A DNA stretch of 64,000 nucleotides from Todiramphus chloris collaris (taxonomy: Eukaryota; Chordata; Aves; Coraciiformes; Alcedinidae). Made by a program: the position numbers and the translations under genes. The stretch is from assembly GCA_025345505.1 (NCBI GenBank), contig JANVCC010000018.1:35338959-35402958 (forward strand), in the 5' to 3' direction. Positions 12,801 to 23,622 of the stretch are shown piece after piece. Under the pieces are notes generated by a model that saw nothing but the letters and a program-made list of their open reading frames with translations, was not told the origin of the DNA and made no database searches. Position 1 is the first letter of the stretch. Each line of letters starts with the position of its first letter.

Positions 12801-14374
12801 CTTATTTACAAGCAGCTCAGATTAAACATGTCACTGATAACACTGCTGGAACAGTTATACCAACATGAATCATGTGAACCTAAGGGTGCTAAAATCCTTG
12901 TCCTCTGACTTGTTTCTTAAATGGGAAGATTGAGCTAGTTGGACTACTCAGACTAAGTTTTACAATGATCTCAAAAAGAAAGGCCGAGATTTGGGGCTTT
13001 GACATTTTTTTATTGTCTTTGAAATAGATCCAGGAAAGGGATCCTCCTTCATTTAAATAGAATTTATGGACAGAAAAAGAGAACTGAGATTGGAGGGTCA
13101 GAACTATTTCTATAACCAATAGCAAGCTAGACTTGCAGTTTTGTATGTTCATTTCTTTCAGCCATCAGGTTAAAATATCTGTTTGTACCATAGAAAATGA
13201 GTTAATTATTTAACAATGTAGTTCAAATTCTTCTCTAAGTGAAATTACAGTTTGTATTTTCAGGGCTTGTGGTTGCCCAAGGATGGAATTATATGGAGTC
13301 TGGGAAAATATAGGTTCACCTGGCATATCACAGCACTTGAAAAGCACCTACAAAATTGAAAACTAGAAAGTAAAAATTAGAAATAGCATTTTTTAAGGAG
13401 TGTAATTGAAGATCCATGCTTTGTGCTCACACTAGATTAGGACAGCTACGTTTCACAAAAGAGATGAAGAGGATTCAAAGATTTCAAGAATTTTAATGCT
13501 TCTTTCCCCAGTGATATATTTGATTACTACAGTATCCATGAATTATGGAAGAAGAAACAAGGCATATTAATAGGATTTGCAGTGTTGTTTATTCCTCATT
13601 CACAAATTAATTGATTGTATGCATTGTCAATTTTTACATGTAGTAATATAAATGTAAGCACAATTATCCCAAGGAAGAATTCTGATGTTGGAATAGAGCT
13701 TACATTTATCTCCTCCAGAAAATAACTGTGTTAGGCTATATATGATGCATGGCTATCTACAGAGCTGCCAAGGAAAGTATTTATCTGGTGATAAATTCTG
13801 AACATGAAAATAAATCATTTCTTCACAAGAGTGAAAGTTCTTCTTCCACATCCCCATCATATGAAGCAGCGGTTAATTCCCATCAAAGAAAAAGCATTTA
13901 AACTGACACTGCTCAAGTCTGATGATTTTGCAGATACAATTGTTAAGAAAAGATAGAAAGTTAAGGAAATAAATTATGATGACATTAAGCAAATGTTCAC
14001 TGGAAAATGAATCATGAAAATAAAAAATATTGTATTAATATTTTAAATTAATTTAAATGAAAATTTAAAAAAATATTAATTAATGGAAAAAAAACAGTCC
14101 AGAAATCAGTAATCTTAATATACCTTCCCTTTTTAACAAGAAGGCTGAAGGCTTCTTAAAAGAAAATTACAATTAGACAGAGTGTAGGACACAAAGAAAT
14201 CTGAAGACTCATCTTTGCCTGAGATGGTACTTGTGGGGGTTAAAGGAAAAGAAAACATAGTGAGAGAAGAAAAGTAAGGATTCCAATAACTAGCACAGAT
14301 CTCATTGTAAAACCAAAAAATGAATATCACAGCATCACAATTCAGTTTATTCAGGTTTCTAAAGCTTGCTCAGT
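6897..14374. other. AT-rich non-coding stretch with few simple repeats
   Basis: About 7.5 kb without a recognisable gene or transposon. The notable element is the A11G16 tract at 7049-7075. The region 10680-11230 is somewhat pyrimidine-rich on the plus strand and gives open frames on both strands, but these are S/L-rich low-complexity readings without known motifs. A short stretch near 11335 (CCCATTTTACTGATGAGAA) recalls the MIR SINE but is too short to call. Confidence 0.55.
7049..7075. repeat. Poly-A/poly-G tract, A11 then G16
   Basis: Eleven A are followed by sixteen uninterrupted G. A long G run of this kind can form a quadruplex or stacked structure and is prone to slippage and sequencing error, so the exact length should not be trusted. 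Confidence 0.95.
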
Positions 14375-14445
14375 GTTTCACTAGAGGTGACTATCATGAT
14401 ACAGGCAGAGAAGTTAAGTAATCATTTCAAAGTTAGTTTCCAAAG
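14375..14445 (-). repeat. Possible ancient MIR SINE fragment
   Basis: The minus strand reads TTACTTAACTTCTCTGCCTG followed by a TATCATGATAGTCACCTC-like stretch. This follows the order of the MIR core (TTACTTAACCTCTCTGTGCCTCAG, then GATAATAGTACCTACCTCA). Only about 70 bp can be matched, with many differences and a missing segment, as expected for a SINE family that predates birds. Confirmation needs a profile search. Confidence 0.33.
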
Positions 14446-16023
14446 CCCCTTGTTCACTTCTTACATGACTAATAATAGAATCATTATCAACTGTATTGTT
14501 TCCATAGTAATATGTTACAGTACAATCAAGGGCTTTCAACACTGACCCTAGATATCGGAAACTGAATGAAGATCCTTAAGAAGAAGAGTGGATTTTTACT
14601 GTGATTGGAAATATGGTAAGTGGGAGCGAAGAAATATTCATCATCAAATGAAGCTTATTTATAAAATCAATCTACACAATCCATTGGTTAGTTATCTCAG
14701 CCCAGTGGCACCATGTCCCCTCAGCAGAATGTATGTGTTCAGCAGTTGCTAAACCAAATGAGTTCTATAGCCAACTGTGAAGATTAAAATCAAGTGACAA
14801 GTAATTCTGTTTCAGTTTCCAATGACATGGCAGCATATGAAGACAAATAAGAGTAACCATCATGACATGCCAAAGAACGATAGTCAAAGGATAATTTTTT
14901 GCAAAGCAGAGCACGTGAGATTAAGAAATGACAGTATTGAGGCTTGCTAAGTACTCTCTTAGGTACATGCATGGTAGTATGATAGTTAATTCCATGACAA
15001 CACAAATGTATATATGAATATGTATACATTTATATATACTAATCATACATAAAACATACCAATTTTCAGTGTAGGTAAAGGACAAGTAAAAGTAGAAAGT
15101 TGGAAATACTACTTCATAACTGTATCTCTTAAAAATATGTATTTCATTTGCTTCTTTATTCACTTGTGAATTTTTGGATAGAAAGAAAATTCTCCATGAA
15201 AATCTAGATGAAAAGCAACAACAAATAATATCTGTACCCAGGTATTTTAAGATGAGAAACCTTTTGCTTCCTTCCTGTCTGTATGAGATAACTTTTTTTT
15301 TTTCTTCCCCTTATCAAATTCATAGTTTTACAAGCCAACTGTGTAATATTTTTAAGAACTTAAACATTCTTCTGAAAGTTTGGCATATTGTTTAACGCAA
15401 TTTTCTTCTACATCTTTTTATCTTTCTGAAAATATTAAAGACAACTATAATCATTTAGGTAAAGTAAAACAATTTAAAACTATTTCTTTTCAATCTGTCA
15501 AAGCTGTTCAAAGCTTTCAAGATAAAAGATTGTTGTAACATTATTGCACAGCATAGATAAGTGAATCACAAAATCCAAATACAGGTGCAGCTCAAAAAAG
15601 TATTAAAAACTTTTAATGCTTTCCTGTTCCTGTTTCTGAACTCCATAATTTCTCAATATTGCCTGGAAAAAAGGGTCTCCAGCAAGATTTCTAGCACATG
15701 CACTTACTGTTTTGTGTGCATATTTTATAAAATTATTTCAAAAACATCTGAAAAAAAAAACCAAACCCAAACTACTTACTACTCATAGCATTTTCTTCAT
15801 TCTGTTATATCTTAAATCTATTTTAAATTGCAGGTGATGACATATTACCAACCTATCATGCAAATAAGTCTACAGAAGCTAATCATGTATGAAGTGCAAC
15901 TTTCCCACTTCAACTCCAAACACTCATAAGCATTTTACAAAAATAACTTTATTTATTTATCTTGTGTCTGTAGCTCCTGACCTTCACAAGTATTTCATAT
16001 TTTGTTTACAAGTTCATAATTAT
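14446..16023. other. AT-rich non-coding stretch
   Basis: Very AT-rich sequence with short poly-T runs and TATATA-rich patches around 15000-15050. I see no gene, RNA or datable repeat. Confidence 0.55.
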
Positions 16024-16095
16024 AGCATTGTAGAATGGTTTGGGTTGGAAGTGACCCTTAAAAATCATCTAGTCCAACTCACCTGCCACAGGTAG
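16024..16095 (-). mobile_element. CR1 terminal fragment, about 70 bp, minus orientation
   Basis: The plus strand carries the inverted CR1 terminus: GTAGAATGGTTTGGGTTGGA followed by a version of AGTGACCCTTAAAAATCATC and AGTCCAACTC. Only the extreme 3' end is present, so the copy was severely 5'-truncated on insertion or later eroded. It lies 440 bp from the large plus-strand CR1. Confidence 0.85.
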
Positions 16096-16534
16096 AAACA
16101 GTAGCTGTTATCATGTCCTGCAGTTAGTCATAAAAGACCATTCCTACTGTGATAAATAACTATCCCATGAAGAACACCTCCATTTATATAGATCATATCT
16201 CCCCAAATCGTTATGAATTCTTCCATACCTCAAGAATAACTCCATTGGTTCCAAGTATAAGACTACAAAAATCACAGAGAGAAAAGAGTCTATGAGCTTG
16301 TCTAGTCTATCTGTTTGCTAAAACAAGATTGACTTTTGTTCTGCTTACTAACTTGTGTCTAGTAAAGTGCAATTCTTCAGCAGTGGTTACACATCTTCAG
16401 GTATAGTTAAGGAAGAACCATATACTTTCATTCCCCAAGGTATGATGTATTTGTAATCATTCTTTTCTTTTATTTGATCCCTTTTAATAGCCACAAAAGA
16501 AAGCTTCACAAGAAATCTTTAGGGCTTTCCAAGT
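16096..16534. other. Short non-coding spacer between two CR1 pieces
   Basis: Unremarkable AT-rich sequence. I see no gene or repeat in it. Confidence 0.6.
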
Positions 16535-18956
16535 AATCTTTACAATCCCGGATTCTCACGGGAGATTTTAACTACCCAGATATTTGCTGTAAGGCCTACT
16601 GAGCCAGCCATTCACAGCCCAGGAGGTTCCTCTAGTGCACTGATAATGACTTCTTGATGCAAATGGTGTATGGGCCAACTAGGAGAGGGATGCTGCTGGA
16701 TCTTATGCTCACTAACAAGGAGGGTCTGGCTGAAGTGGTGAAGGTTGAGTGCAGACTTAGTTACAGTGACCACGAGATGGTGGAGTTCAGGATCTTGTGT
16801 GGCAGGAACAGAATATCAAGCAGAATCACAACCCTGGACTTTAGCAAGGCCAACTTTGTCCTTTTCAAGCAATTCCTAGGGGAAATCCCAAGGGACATGG
16901 TAGTAGAAGGTAAAGGGGCTCAAGATAGTTGGTTAACATTCAAGGACCACTTTTTCCAAGCTCAAGATCAGAGCATTCCAACAAGTAGAATATCAAGAAA
17001 AGGAGCCAGGAGACCCACATCGTTAAACAGGGAACTGCTGGGCCCATTCAAGTGTGAAGAAGAGTCTACAGATCATAGAAGGTGGGTCTAGCTACTTGGG
17101 AGTAATATAAGACTGTTGACAGAAGATACAAGGAGACAACTAGGAAAGCTAAGGCCTTGGAGTTAAACCTTGCAAAAGAGGTCAAGGACAACAGAAAGGG
17201 CTTCTTAAATACATTTCAGTTAATACTAACATTAGAGGCAATGTAGCCCAGTGATGAATGAGGAGGGTGGCCTAGTGACAGAGGATACAAAGAAGACAAA
17301 GGAACTGAGTGCCTTCATTGACTCTGTATATGCTGCTAGAGGCTGTCCTCAGAAGACCCAGACCCCTGAGGCCCCAGAGGAAGTCAGGAAAAAGGTGGAG
17401 TTTGTCTTGGTTTATGATGACTGGGTTAGGGACCAATTAAGCAATCTGGACAACCATAAATCCATGGGTCCTGATGGGATGCACTCATGGGTGCTGAGGG
17501 AACTGGTGGAGGTCATTGCTAGGTCACTCTCCATCAGCTTTGGTAAGTTGTGGGGAACAGGAGAGGTGCCAGATGACTGGAGGAAAACTAAGGTCACCCC
17601 AGTCTTCAAAAAGGGTAAGAAGGTGGACCTGGGTAACTATAGACTGGTCAGCCTCACCTCTGTCCCTGGAAAGGTGATGGAACAACTTATCCTTGGTGCT
17701 GTCTCAAAGCGTATCAAGGATAAGAGGGTCATTAGGAGCAGTCAACATGGTTTTACCAAGGGAAAGTCATGTTTGACCAACCTGATAGTGTTTTATGAGG
17801 ACATAATCAGATAGATAGATGATGGTAGAGCAGTGGATGTGGTTTATTTTGATTTCAATAAAGCATTTGACACCATCCCCCACTGCATCCTCACAGATAA
17901 ATTGAGGAATTGTGGTCTGGATGATTGGGTAGTGAGGTAGATTGTGAACTGGTTTAAGGATAGAAGTCAGAGAGTTGTTGTCAATGGGACAGAGTCTAGT
18001 TGGAGGCCTGTATCTAGTGGAGTCCCTCAAGGGTCGGTACTGGGACCAGTACTATTCAATATATTAATCTATAACCTGGATGAGGGAACAGAGTGCACTG
18101 TCAGCAGGTTTGCTGATGATACAAAACTGGGAGAAGTGGCTGCCATTCAGCAAGATCTGGACAGGATGGAGAGTTGAGCAGGGAGACATTTAATAAAATA
18201 TAGCAAGGGCAAGTGTAGAGTCTTGCATCTGGGAAAGAACAACCCCATGCACAAGTACAGCTCGGGGACTGACCTGTTGGAGAACAGTGTAGGGAGAAGG
18301 GACCTGGCAGTCCTGGTGGACAGCAGGATGACCATGAGCCAGCAAAATGCCCTTGTGGCCAAGAAGGCCAATGGCATCCTGGGGTGGATTAGAAGGGGTG
18401 TCGTTAGTAGGTCAAGAGAGGTTCTCCTGCCCCTCTAGTCTGCCCTGGTGGGGCCGCATCTGGAATATTTTGTCCAGTTTTGGGCCCCTCAGCTCAGGAA
18501 GGACAGGGAACTACTTGAAAGAGTCCCAGCACAGAGACACAAAAAATGATTAAGGGAGTGGAATGTCTCCCTTATGAGGAAGACATGAGGGAACTGGGTC
18601 TCTAGCTTGGAGGAGACTGAGAGGTGACCTTATTAATGTTCATAAATACCTAAAGGTCAAGTGTCAGGAGGATGGAGCCAGGCTCCAGTGACGTCCAATG
18701 ATAGGACAAGGGTTAATGGGTGCAAGCTGGAACATAGGAGGCTCCATGTAAACATAAGGAGAAACTTTTTCACTGTGAGGGTAATGGAGCTCTGGAACAG
18801 GCTGCCCAGGGAGGTTGTGGACTATCCTTCTCTGTAGATCCCACCTGGATGTGTTGCTGTGTGACCTAATCTAGGTGATCCTGCTCTGGAAGGGGGGGTT
18901 GGATTAGATGATCCTTTGAGGTCCCTTCCAACCACTAGCATTCTGTGATTCTGTGA
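16535..18956 (+). mobile_element. CR1 LINE, 2.4 kb, endonuclease end to 3' tail
   Basis: The longest transposon copy in the window. It starts in the C-terminal part of the endonuclease domain (the frame reads close to PDSHGRFNYPDI), runs through the whole reverse transcriptase and C-terminal region, and ends with the non-coding CR1 3' region and the terminal signature GGTCCCTTCCAACC plus ATTCTGTGATTCTGTGA at about 18956. ORF1 and most of the endonuclease are missing, the usual 5' truncation of CR1. No target-site duplication is expected for this element type. It is the least decayed CR1 here, yet several in-frame stops make it inactive. Confidence 0.96.
16540..18549 (+). pseudogene. CR1 ORF2 remnant: endonuclease C-terminus and reverse transcriptase
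   Basis: ORF2 of CR1 encodes an AP-type endonuclease fused to a reverse transcriptase that carries out target-primed reverse transcription. Here the endonuclease end (GMLLDLMLTNKEGL, then YSDHEMVEF, about 16690-16790) is followed by RT motifs in order: GPDGMHSWVLREL and VTPVFKKGKK (17460-17620), QHGFTKGKSCLTNL (17740-17790), VYFDFNKAFDTIPH (17840-17885), [14 protein letters not shown] (18016-18055) and the catalytic FADDT at 18109-18123. The C-terminal KGKCRVLHLG block and MSQQNALVAKKANGILGW follow. One frame is kept from 17251 to 18549 but is interrupted by stops at 17812, 17938, 18175 and 18436. Another stop is at 17089, and the frame slips between 17092 and 17250. It cannot make a full enzyme. 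Confidence 0.93.
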
Positions 18957-19851
18957 GTTTTGATTTTAGCCATTTAAGCTACTTTCTAAATATCTTCTTA
19001 GTGATGACTGACCAGATTAAACTTTTTTCCCCCCAAAGTATTAGTTCTCAAATTTCCACTTCTAACTGCTATTTTCTAAATTTCATTAGGCACCCTCAAC
19101 AAATGGCACTATATCTATTAACTGAACACCAAGACCCTGCTACAGATCAATTTTTAATTCTTTTTCTATGGTTCTGATTTCCAGTCAACAGAACCACATT
19201 ATGATAAGAAACACAGTATTTGTTCTGGATAAAATAGAAAACTGGCTTAATCCAAACCTAACCAGCAACCCTGAGTGTTATTTATTTGTGAAAGAAAATA
19301 TATTGATAAATTAAAAATGTTTTGTTTCAAAGTTTTAACATTTCTGCTTGCTGTATGTTCACTGCAGTGTGTTGTAATACTTAACACTGGTTAGGTTGAG
19401 TCATAAAGGGCTGACCTCCACATACACATGAGAAAGAGCCCTGGAATACAGCAGCAGGCAGGGGGAACCAAATACCCCAGCCTGGGAAATGAGGCTCCGG
19501 ACCTATCTCCTCTCAGGGTTGCCCCCACACTCAGCCTCAGCAATATGGTCCTGGACAGGAACACCTAGCACCAGGCGTCAAGGAGACTCTGGACCATTCT
19601 GCAGAGTGAGGGGGGTTGCTGCTTGTCAGCATTTGGGATTTATTATGGGAGAGATGGAACCAGTGACACTGTGAATGTAATAGAGTTTGAAGGACCTATA
19701 TAGCAGTATCAGCCAAAGGAGTAAAGGAAAGAAGAAATGAAAAGAGATGATGGAGAACATAAAAAATAAATTTTTTTTTTGTATATTTGCTCATACTTGT
19801 GTCTGCGTAGTTGTTGCTATTTTGCATAACTTTTGCACAACTTTTGTACTT
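18957..19851. other. Spacer in CR1 cluster, with a GC-richer unexplained block
   Basis: Between two CR1 copies. From about 19400 to 19640 the sequence is richer in G and C than its surroundings and contains a short open frame with no known motif. It is followed by an A-rich stretch with AAAAAATAAATTTTTTTTTT near 19762-19780. This could be an old repeat or a retrocopied transcript end, but I cannot name it. Confidence 0.4.
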
Positions 19852-19991
19852 ACCTGGAAGCGTTCAAGGCCATGTTGGATAGGGCCCTGAGCAACCTGGT
19901 CTAGTGGAAGGTGTCCTTGTCCTTGACAGGGGTTGGAACTAGGTGATCTTTAAGGTCCCTTCCAAACAAACCCATTCTATGATTCTACGAT
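19852..19991 (+). mobile_element. CR1 LINE terminal fragment, 140 bp
   Basis: Contains the conserved CR1 3' block: GCGTTCAAGGCCATG, GAGCAACCTGGTCTAGTGG, GGTTGGAACTAGGTGATC and the tail ending in ATTCTATGATTCTACGAT. It is an extreme 5'-truncated copy with only the 3' untranslated end. Confidence 0.93.
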
Positions 19992-20410
19992 AATAAATCA
20001 TCTTCATCCAGGCACATTATTTGCAAATGAAAACAAAACTCTTGTGGAAAAATGCATGTCTGTAAGAATTGGTCTTTTCAGTGGGAAAATATTAGATTTT
20101 TAGAAGAAAAGAAATCATTTTGAAAGTAGGGAAATACTATGAAAACATTTTTAATTGAAAACTTTTGAAAGTAGGTATTTAATCATCTTGACAGAAAATA
20201 ATTTTCTACTGTCTTCCCTTTTGACATATCTTATTACATGTCTGTTTCTTGCAGAAATATCCTTTGGATATTTCTCTCAAAAGGATAGGTGCACCAGTTG
20301 GTAAGACCACTACCACAAATACCCTTGACATTTACAATTTACCTTCTTCCCTTCCAATTATTTATGTGGCAATTCATATTTTTAAGTTACTACTGGTAAT
20401 TCTTTACTAT
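19992..20410. other. Short non-coding spacer between CR1 tails
   Basis: AT-rich sequence with no recognised feature. Confidence 0.6.
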
Positions 20411-20603
20411 GAGAGTAGTAAGACACTGGAAGAAGTTGCAGACGACTCCTCCCTGGAAGAATTCAAGGCCAGTCTGGCTGGGGCTTTGAGCAACCTGATC
20501 TAGTGGAAGGCATCCCTGCCCATGGCAGGGGGATTGGAACTAAATGATCTTAGAAGATCTTTAAGGTCCTTTTCAATGCAAATTGTTTTATGATTCTATG
20601 ATT
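20411..20603 (+). mobile_element. CR1 LINE terminal fragment, 190 bp
   Basis: Begins at AGTAGTAAGACACTGGAAGA, which corresponds to the CR1 region GTGAGGCACTGGAACAG. It continues through TTCAAGGCCAGTCTGGCTGG, GAGCAACCTGATCTAGTGG and GGGATTGGAACTAAATGATC, and ends in TATGATTCTATGATT. A short internal duplication (GATCTTAGAAGATCTT, about 20547-20562) is not shared with the other copies. This is the third plus-strand CR1 within 4 kb. Confidence 0.93.
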
Positions 20604-22511
20604 AATCTGTCATGTTTTAAAATACAATATATGTCAAGATTTATGTTCAGTGAAGACTCTCCTGTCTATCTCCTGACTAGTTCACAAGCAACTTGATAAA
20701 TCATGCCAAATGTTGTGTTATGAAGGCCAGCAATCATTTAACCTAACCAAGTGGCACTTTGCACCATATGTCACCAGAGCTTCCTTCTTCAAACAAAAAA
20801 GCACCATCTCTCAGCATGGTCTCCATCTTCCCTTTTTTCTTTCCCATTTGGTGGTAGAAGAATTTCCAAAAAAAGATCATCTCAACCATTTGAGCCGATC
20901 TATTTTTCATGTTTCTATTCCCTAAAGTGATGTTTCATGATGATAAAAAAAAAAAAACCCTGAGATTTGTTTCCATCTATGATATAAACAGATGCATCAA
21001 TTTGTAAAGTTAAACAGTTCCTTTAAACAATCATCCATTCTCCCATCCTATTTGTTTTTAATTGAAGTTTTTATAGTCTTACTAACAGACGTTCCTCATA
21101 TTTCTGAGGTTTGTTTGTCTTCATGAAGAAAGAATTACTTATTTTCCCTATTTTTTTCTGTCACAGCTATCAAGGGGTGTTTTCCTAAGTCCCCCTTTAA
21201 GATTGCCCAAAGATTTGTTGTTTTGTCCCAGGCAACAGAAATCTTTCTAAATCTCTTTGGTCACTATCCCAATTTTTCTCCAAAGTTTCTTGGGATCCTT
21301 TATTTTATTCTTCTGCACTGGGATTTGAGAAAGGCTGTCATTTACAAGCCAGTGACAGATGAGTCTGATCTTTTTTCAGGGGTTGTTAAATACAGTTCAG
21401 ACTGGAATGTACCAATCACAGACTTCCCAATGTTACTATTCCTTAACTGCATAGTTGAAAACTGTTGGCATCATTTCTGCAGTGGCTATTTGCCTACAGA
21501 GTAGCTGTATACATTTAAAAATGCCAATTCAGTTGAAAAAAAGTTACAGGGAAAGAAAATCTGAAAGGACACTTCTATCCTTCAAATTCCTATCAGTTTC
21601 TACTTTCTACACAAAAGAAGCTGTTAGAAAACAATTTAGACAATAAACGTTGAGATCTTGCAAATGTTTTTCAACAAAGCCCTTTAAAAACCCCAGATTT
21701 TCATGTACAGCTAAGTATATTCAGATATTCATTTGTCCAGACTCAGCACTGCTGCCCTGACTTCCAGCTCAGTGCCATAGCTATGTCATCATGATGTCCA
21801 ATCATGTTTGCATGAGATTCACTCCATATTTACTAAACAGGGAAAATTTTATAACTGCCAAAATTGATTGCATTTTGTGATAATAAGTATTAATATTGCA
21901 ATTGTTCAGGACTCTCTTGCGAAAAAAGAGTTTAAAAACCAAAGACCAGATTGAGTCAACTAAGGCAAAACCAGATGGCAGAGAGAGAAAATGTATGACA
22001 AAACATGTGCTTTCATTTGTAGAAGCATGCAAACAACATAAACACACATGTAAGTAATTGGCTTTCATTATGGTTGCTTCTAATCTCTGTTTCCTGTTTC
22101 CAGCTATACTTCTATTGTGATAATGTGGTTTGTTCACGTGTTCCCAGCTCATCTCATTAGAAGCATCTCATTAGAGATGAGCTTCCTCCTATTAACATCA
22201 AATATGAATTTTTCTACTCTCTTCAGAAATCAGGGCCATGCTGTCCAGTGAGTCTCACATACAACTTTAAAAAAAAAGTGCATAGATGTGATTCAGGCAT
22301 TGCTAAAGACCGTCTTGCACAGGCAGACTCTCCTACTGATTTCAATTATAGGGCGTGCCAGTGACCACCATCAAAAATGAACAGTTGTTGCTTGAAATGG
22401 GGCTTTAGAAATTAAAGTGCTGAAAGCCTTTATTAACATTCAGTTTAAACTTTTTGATTATGTGCAGGGAAAGAGCCTTCAATCAGTCTGAAAAAGATTC
22501 ATTCCCCTTCA
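20604..22511. other. Non-coding stretch with one perfect inverted repeat
   Basis: No gene or transposon recognised. An inverted repeat at 22146-22183 is listed separately. Open frames near 21223-21504 have no known motif. Confidence 0.5.
22146..22183. repeat. 10 bp perfect inverted repeat overlapping a direct repeat
   Basis: AGCTCATCTC (22146-22155) and its exact complement GAGATGAGCT (22174-22183) flank an 18-base loop. The loop overlaps two direct copies of CATCTCATTAG (starting at 22150 and 22164). The structure could arise from one slippage event beside a short palindrome. It lacks a T-run and is not a terminator. Confidence 0.7.
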
Positions 22512-22600
22512 GCAGATGTGGAGAGTTAATCCAGAAAAAATATAAAAGTAACCTGCCCACACTGCTAGCTAACTGTGAAAATACAGGTATCTATTCCCTG
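22512..22600 (-). repeat. Possible ancient MIR SINE fragment
   Basis: The minus strand contains TTAGCTAGCAGTGTGGGCAG then GTTACTTTTA and later AACTCTCCACATCTG. This matches the order of MIR blocks (CTTACTAGCTGTGTGACC...GGGCAAGTTACTTAACC...CTCATCTG) with many substitutions and an insertion. The neighbouring LTR begins some 280 bp further right and is unrelated. A profile search is needed to confirm it. Confidence 0.38.
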
Positions 22601-22878
22601 TAAATTCTCCTTTCTGTGCTTTAACCTTCATTTCTTATCAGTTTCCTATCTAATTTATGAAATGAATTACTCAGCTCAATGACAGCAACAAGCCACAAAT
22701 AACATTATCTATATAAGTTGAAAAATTTTATGTATGTTGCAGTTCTTCATCTTCAGAAAAACAATCTCATATCCCTGTGTTAGGAAATCTGGTGCATTAT
22801 CCATAGTCTTATTTTTATCAGTGTATGTACAGTAAATAACCCACTGACCCAGACTGGAAGATGCAACAGTACACATAT
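22601..22878. other. Short non-coding spacer before the second LTR
   Basis: AT-rich sequence with no recognised feature. Confidence 0.5.
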
Positions 22879-22883
22879 ACTAC
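22879..22883. repeat. Target-site duplication ACTAC, left copy
   Basis: ACTAC directly precedes the LTR end TGCCAAG. The identical ACTAC follows the other end at 23618-23622. A 5 bp duplication is a normal integration footprint for several retroviral classes, including ERVL-like elements, and it fixes the borders of the LTR. Confidence 0.85.
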
Positions 22884-23617
22884 TGCCAAGGTTTAGAGCT
22901 AGGCCGGCAACTAGACAAATGACAGATACTTTCTGTTAATCCCTCTTTCCTCCCCAACAGGAAAGAAAAAGGGAATGAGAGATGCTTATGAATTATAAAA
23001 CTAAAACAGCTTTGATGAAAATAATAATAACAAAATGGAATATATACAAGTATATACAAAACCAATATGGAACCCAACCTCCCTTATGGTAATTACATCA
23101 CAGTCATGACTGATGCTGTGGAGCATGCAGTGGGAAAGTCCAATACTGGACTCAGTGTCAGATGGGAATCAGGTTCAGGAGCTGAATTCTGTCACTGGAT
23201 TCAGGAACGCACAGATCAGTATTAAAGGCAGAATAGAAAGAGTCCTCTATGGACCCTGGCTGTTGAAGAAGAGAGGTTGACCCTCGAGATCCCTCCACTT
23301 TATACTGAATATGATGTATATGGGATGGAATACCTCACTGGTCAGTTTAGGTTCACGTGTCCTGTCTGGTCCTCTCCACAGGTGCATATTTTTACTTTCT
23401 GCACCCTCAATGTGGTACACAAGATTTATCAGTGACTTTGTTCTGCACACCAGTCCTTGGTACTAACTCTAAACATCAGGTGCTACCACTGCTAAAAGCA
23501 GACACTGCTTGTGAAAACATGCTGCTAACTTCAAATAGTTCAGTTAGTTAGAAGAGACTGAGCTGAAAAGTAAAATCACTGAACAGAATTAGTTTTTTTC
23601 TAACTCAAACTAGGACA
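22884..23617 (-). mobile_element. Solo LTR of an avian endogenous retrovirus family (copy 2)
   Basis: 734 bp with LTR-like ends: on the minus strand it starts TGTCCTAG and ends CTTGGCA. It is bounded by a perfect 5 bp target-site duplication (ACTAC on both sides). It resembles the block at 6085-6896 along nearly its full length. A TATA-like box is at 23298-23304. Because this copy has its own matching duplication, it is an independent solitary LTR and not one end of a provirus shared with copy 1. I think an ERVL-like (class III) family is most likely from the 5 bp duplication and general appearance, but the class cannot be proven without internal sequence. No coding sequence remains. Confidence 0.85.
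23298..23304 (-). promoter_or_regulatory. TATA-like box in LTR copy 2
   Basis: The plus strand reads CTTTATA, so the LTR sense strand reads TATAAAG, at the position equivalent to the one in the other LTR copy. This marks the probable border of U3 and R. Confidence 0.42.
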
Positions 23618-23622
23618 ACTAC
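23618..23622. repeat. Target-site duplication ACTAC, right copy
   Basis: Directly follows the LTR end AGGACA and is identical to bases 22879-22883. Confidence 0.85.

Noticed and set aside
16654-17814. Open frames of 145 and 187 codons as a host gene
   Set aside because: They carry CR1 endonuclease and reverse transcriptase blocks and belong to a dead retrotransposon copy.
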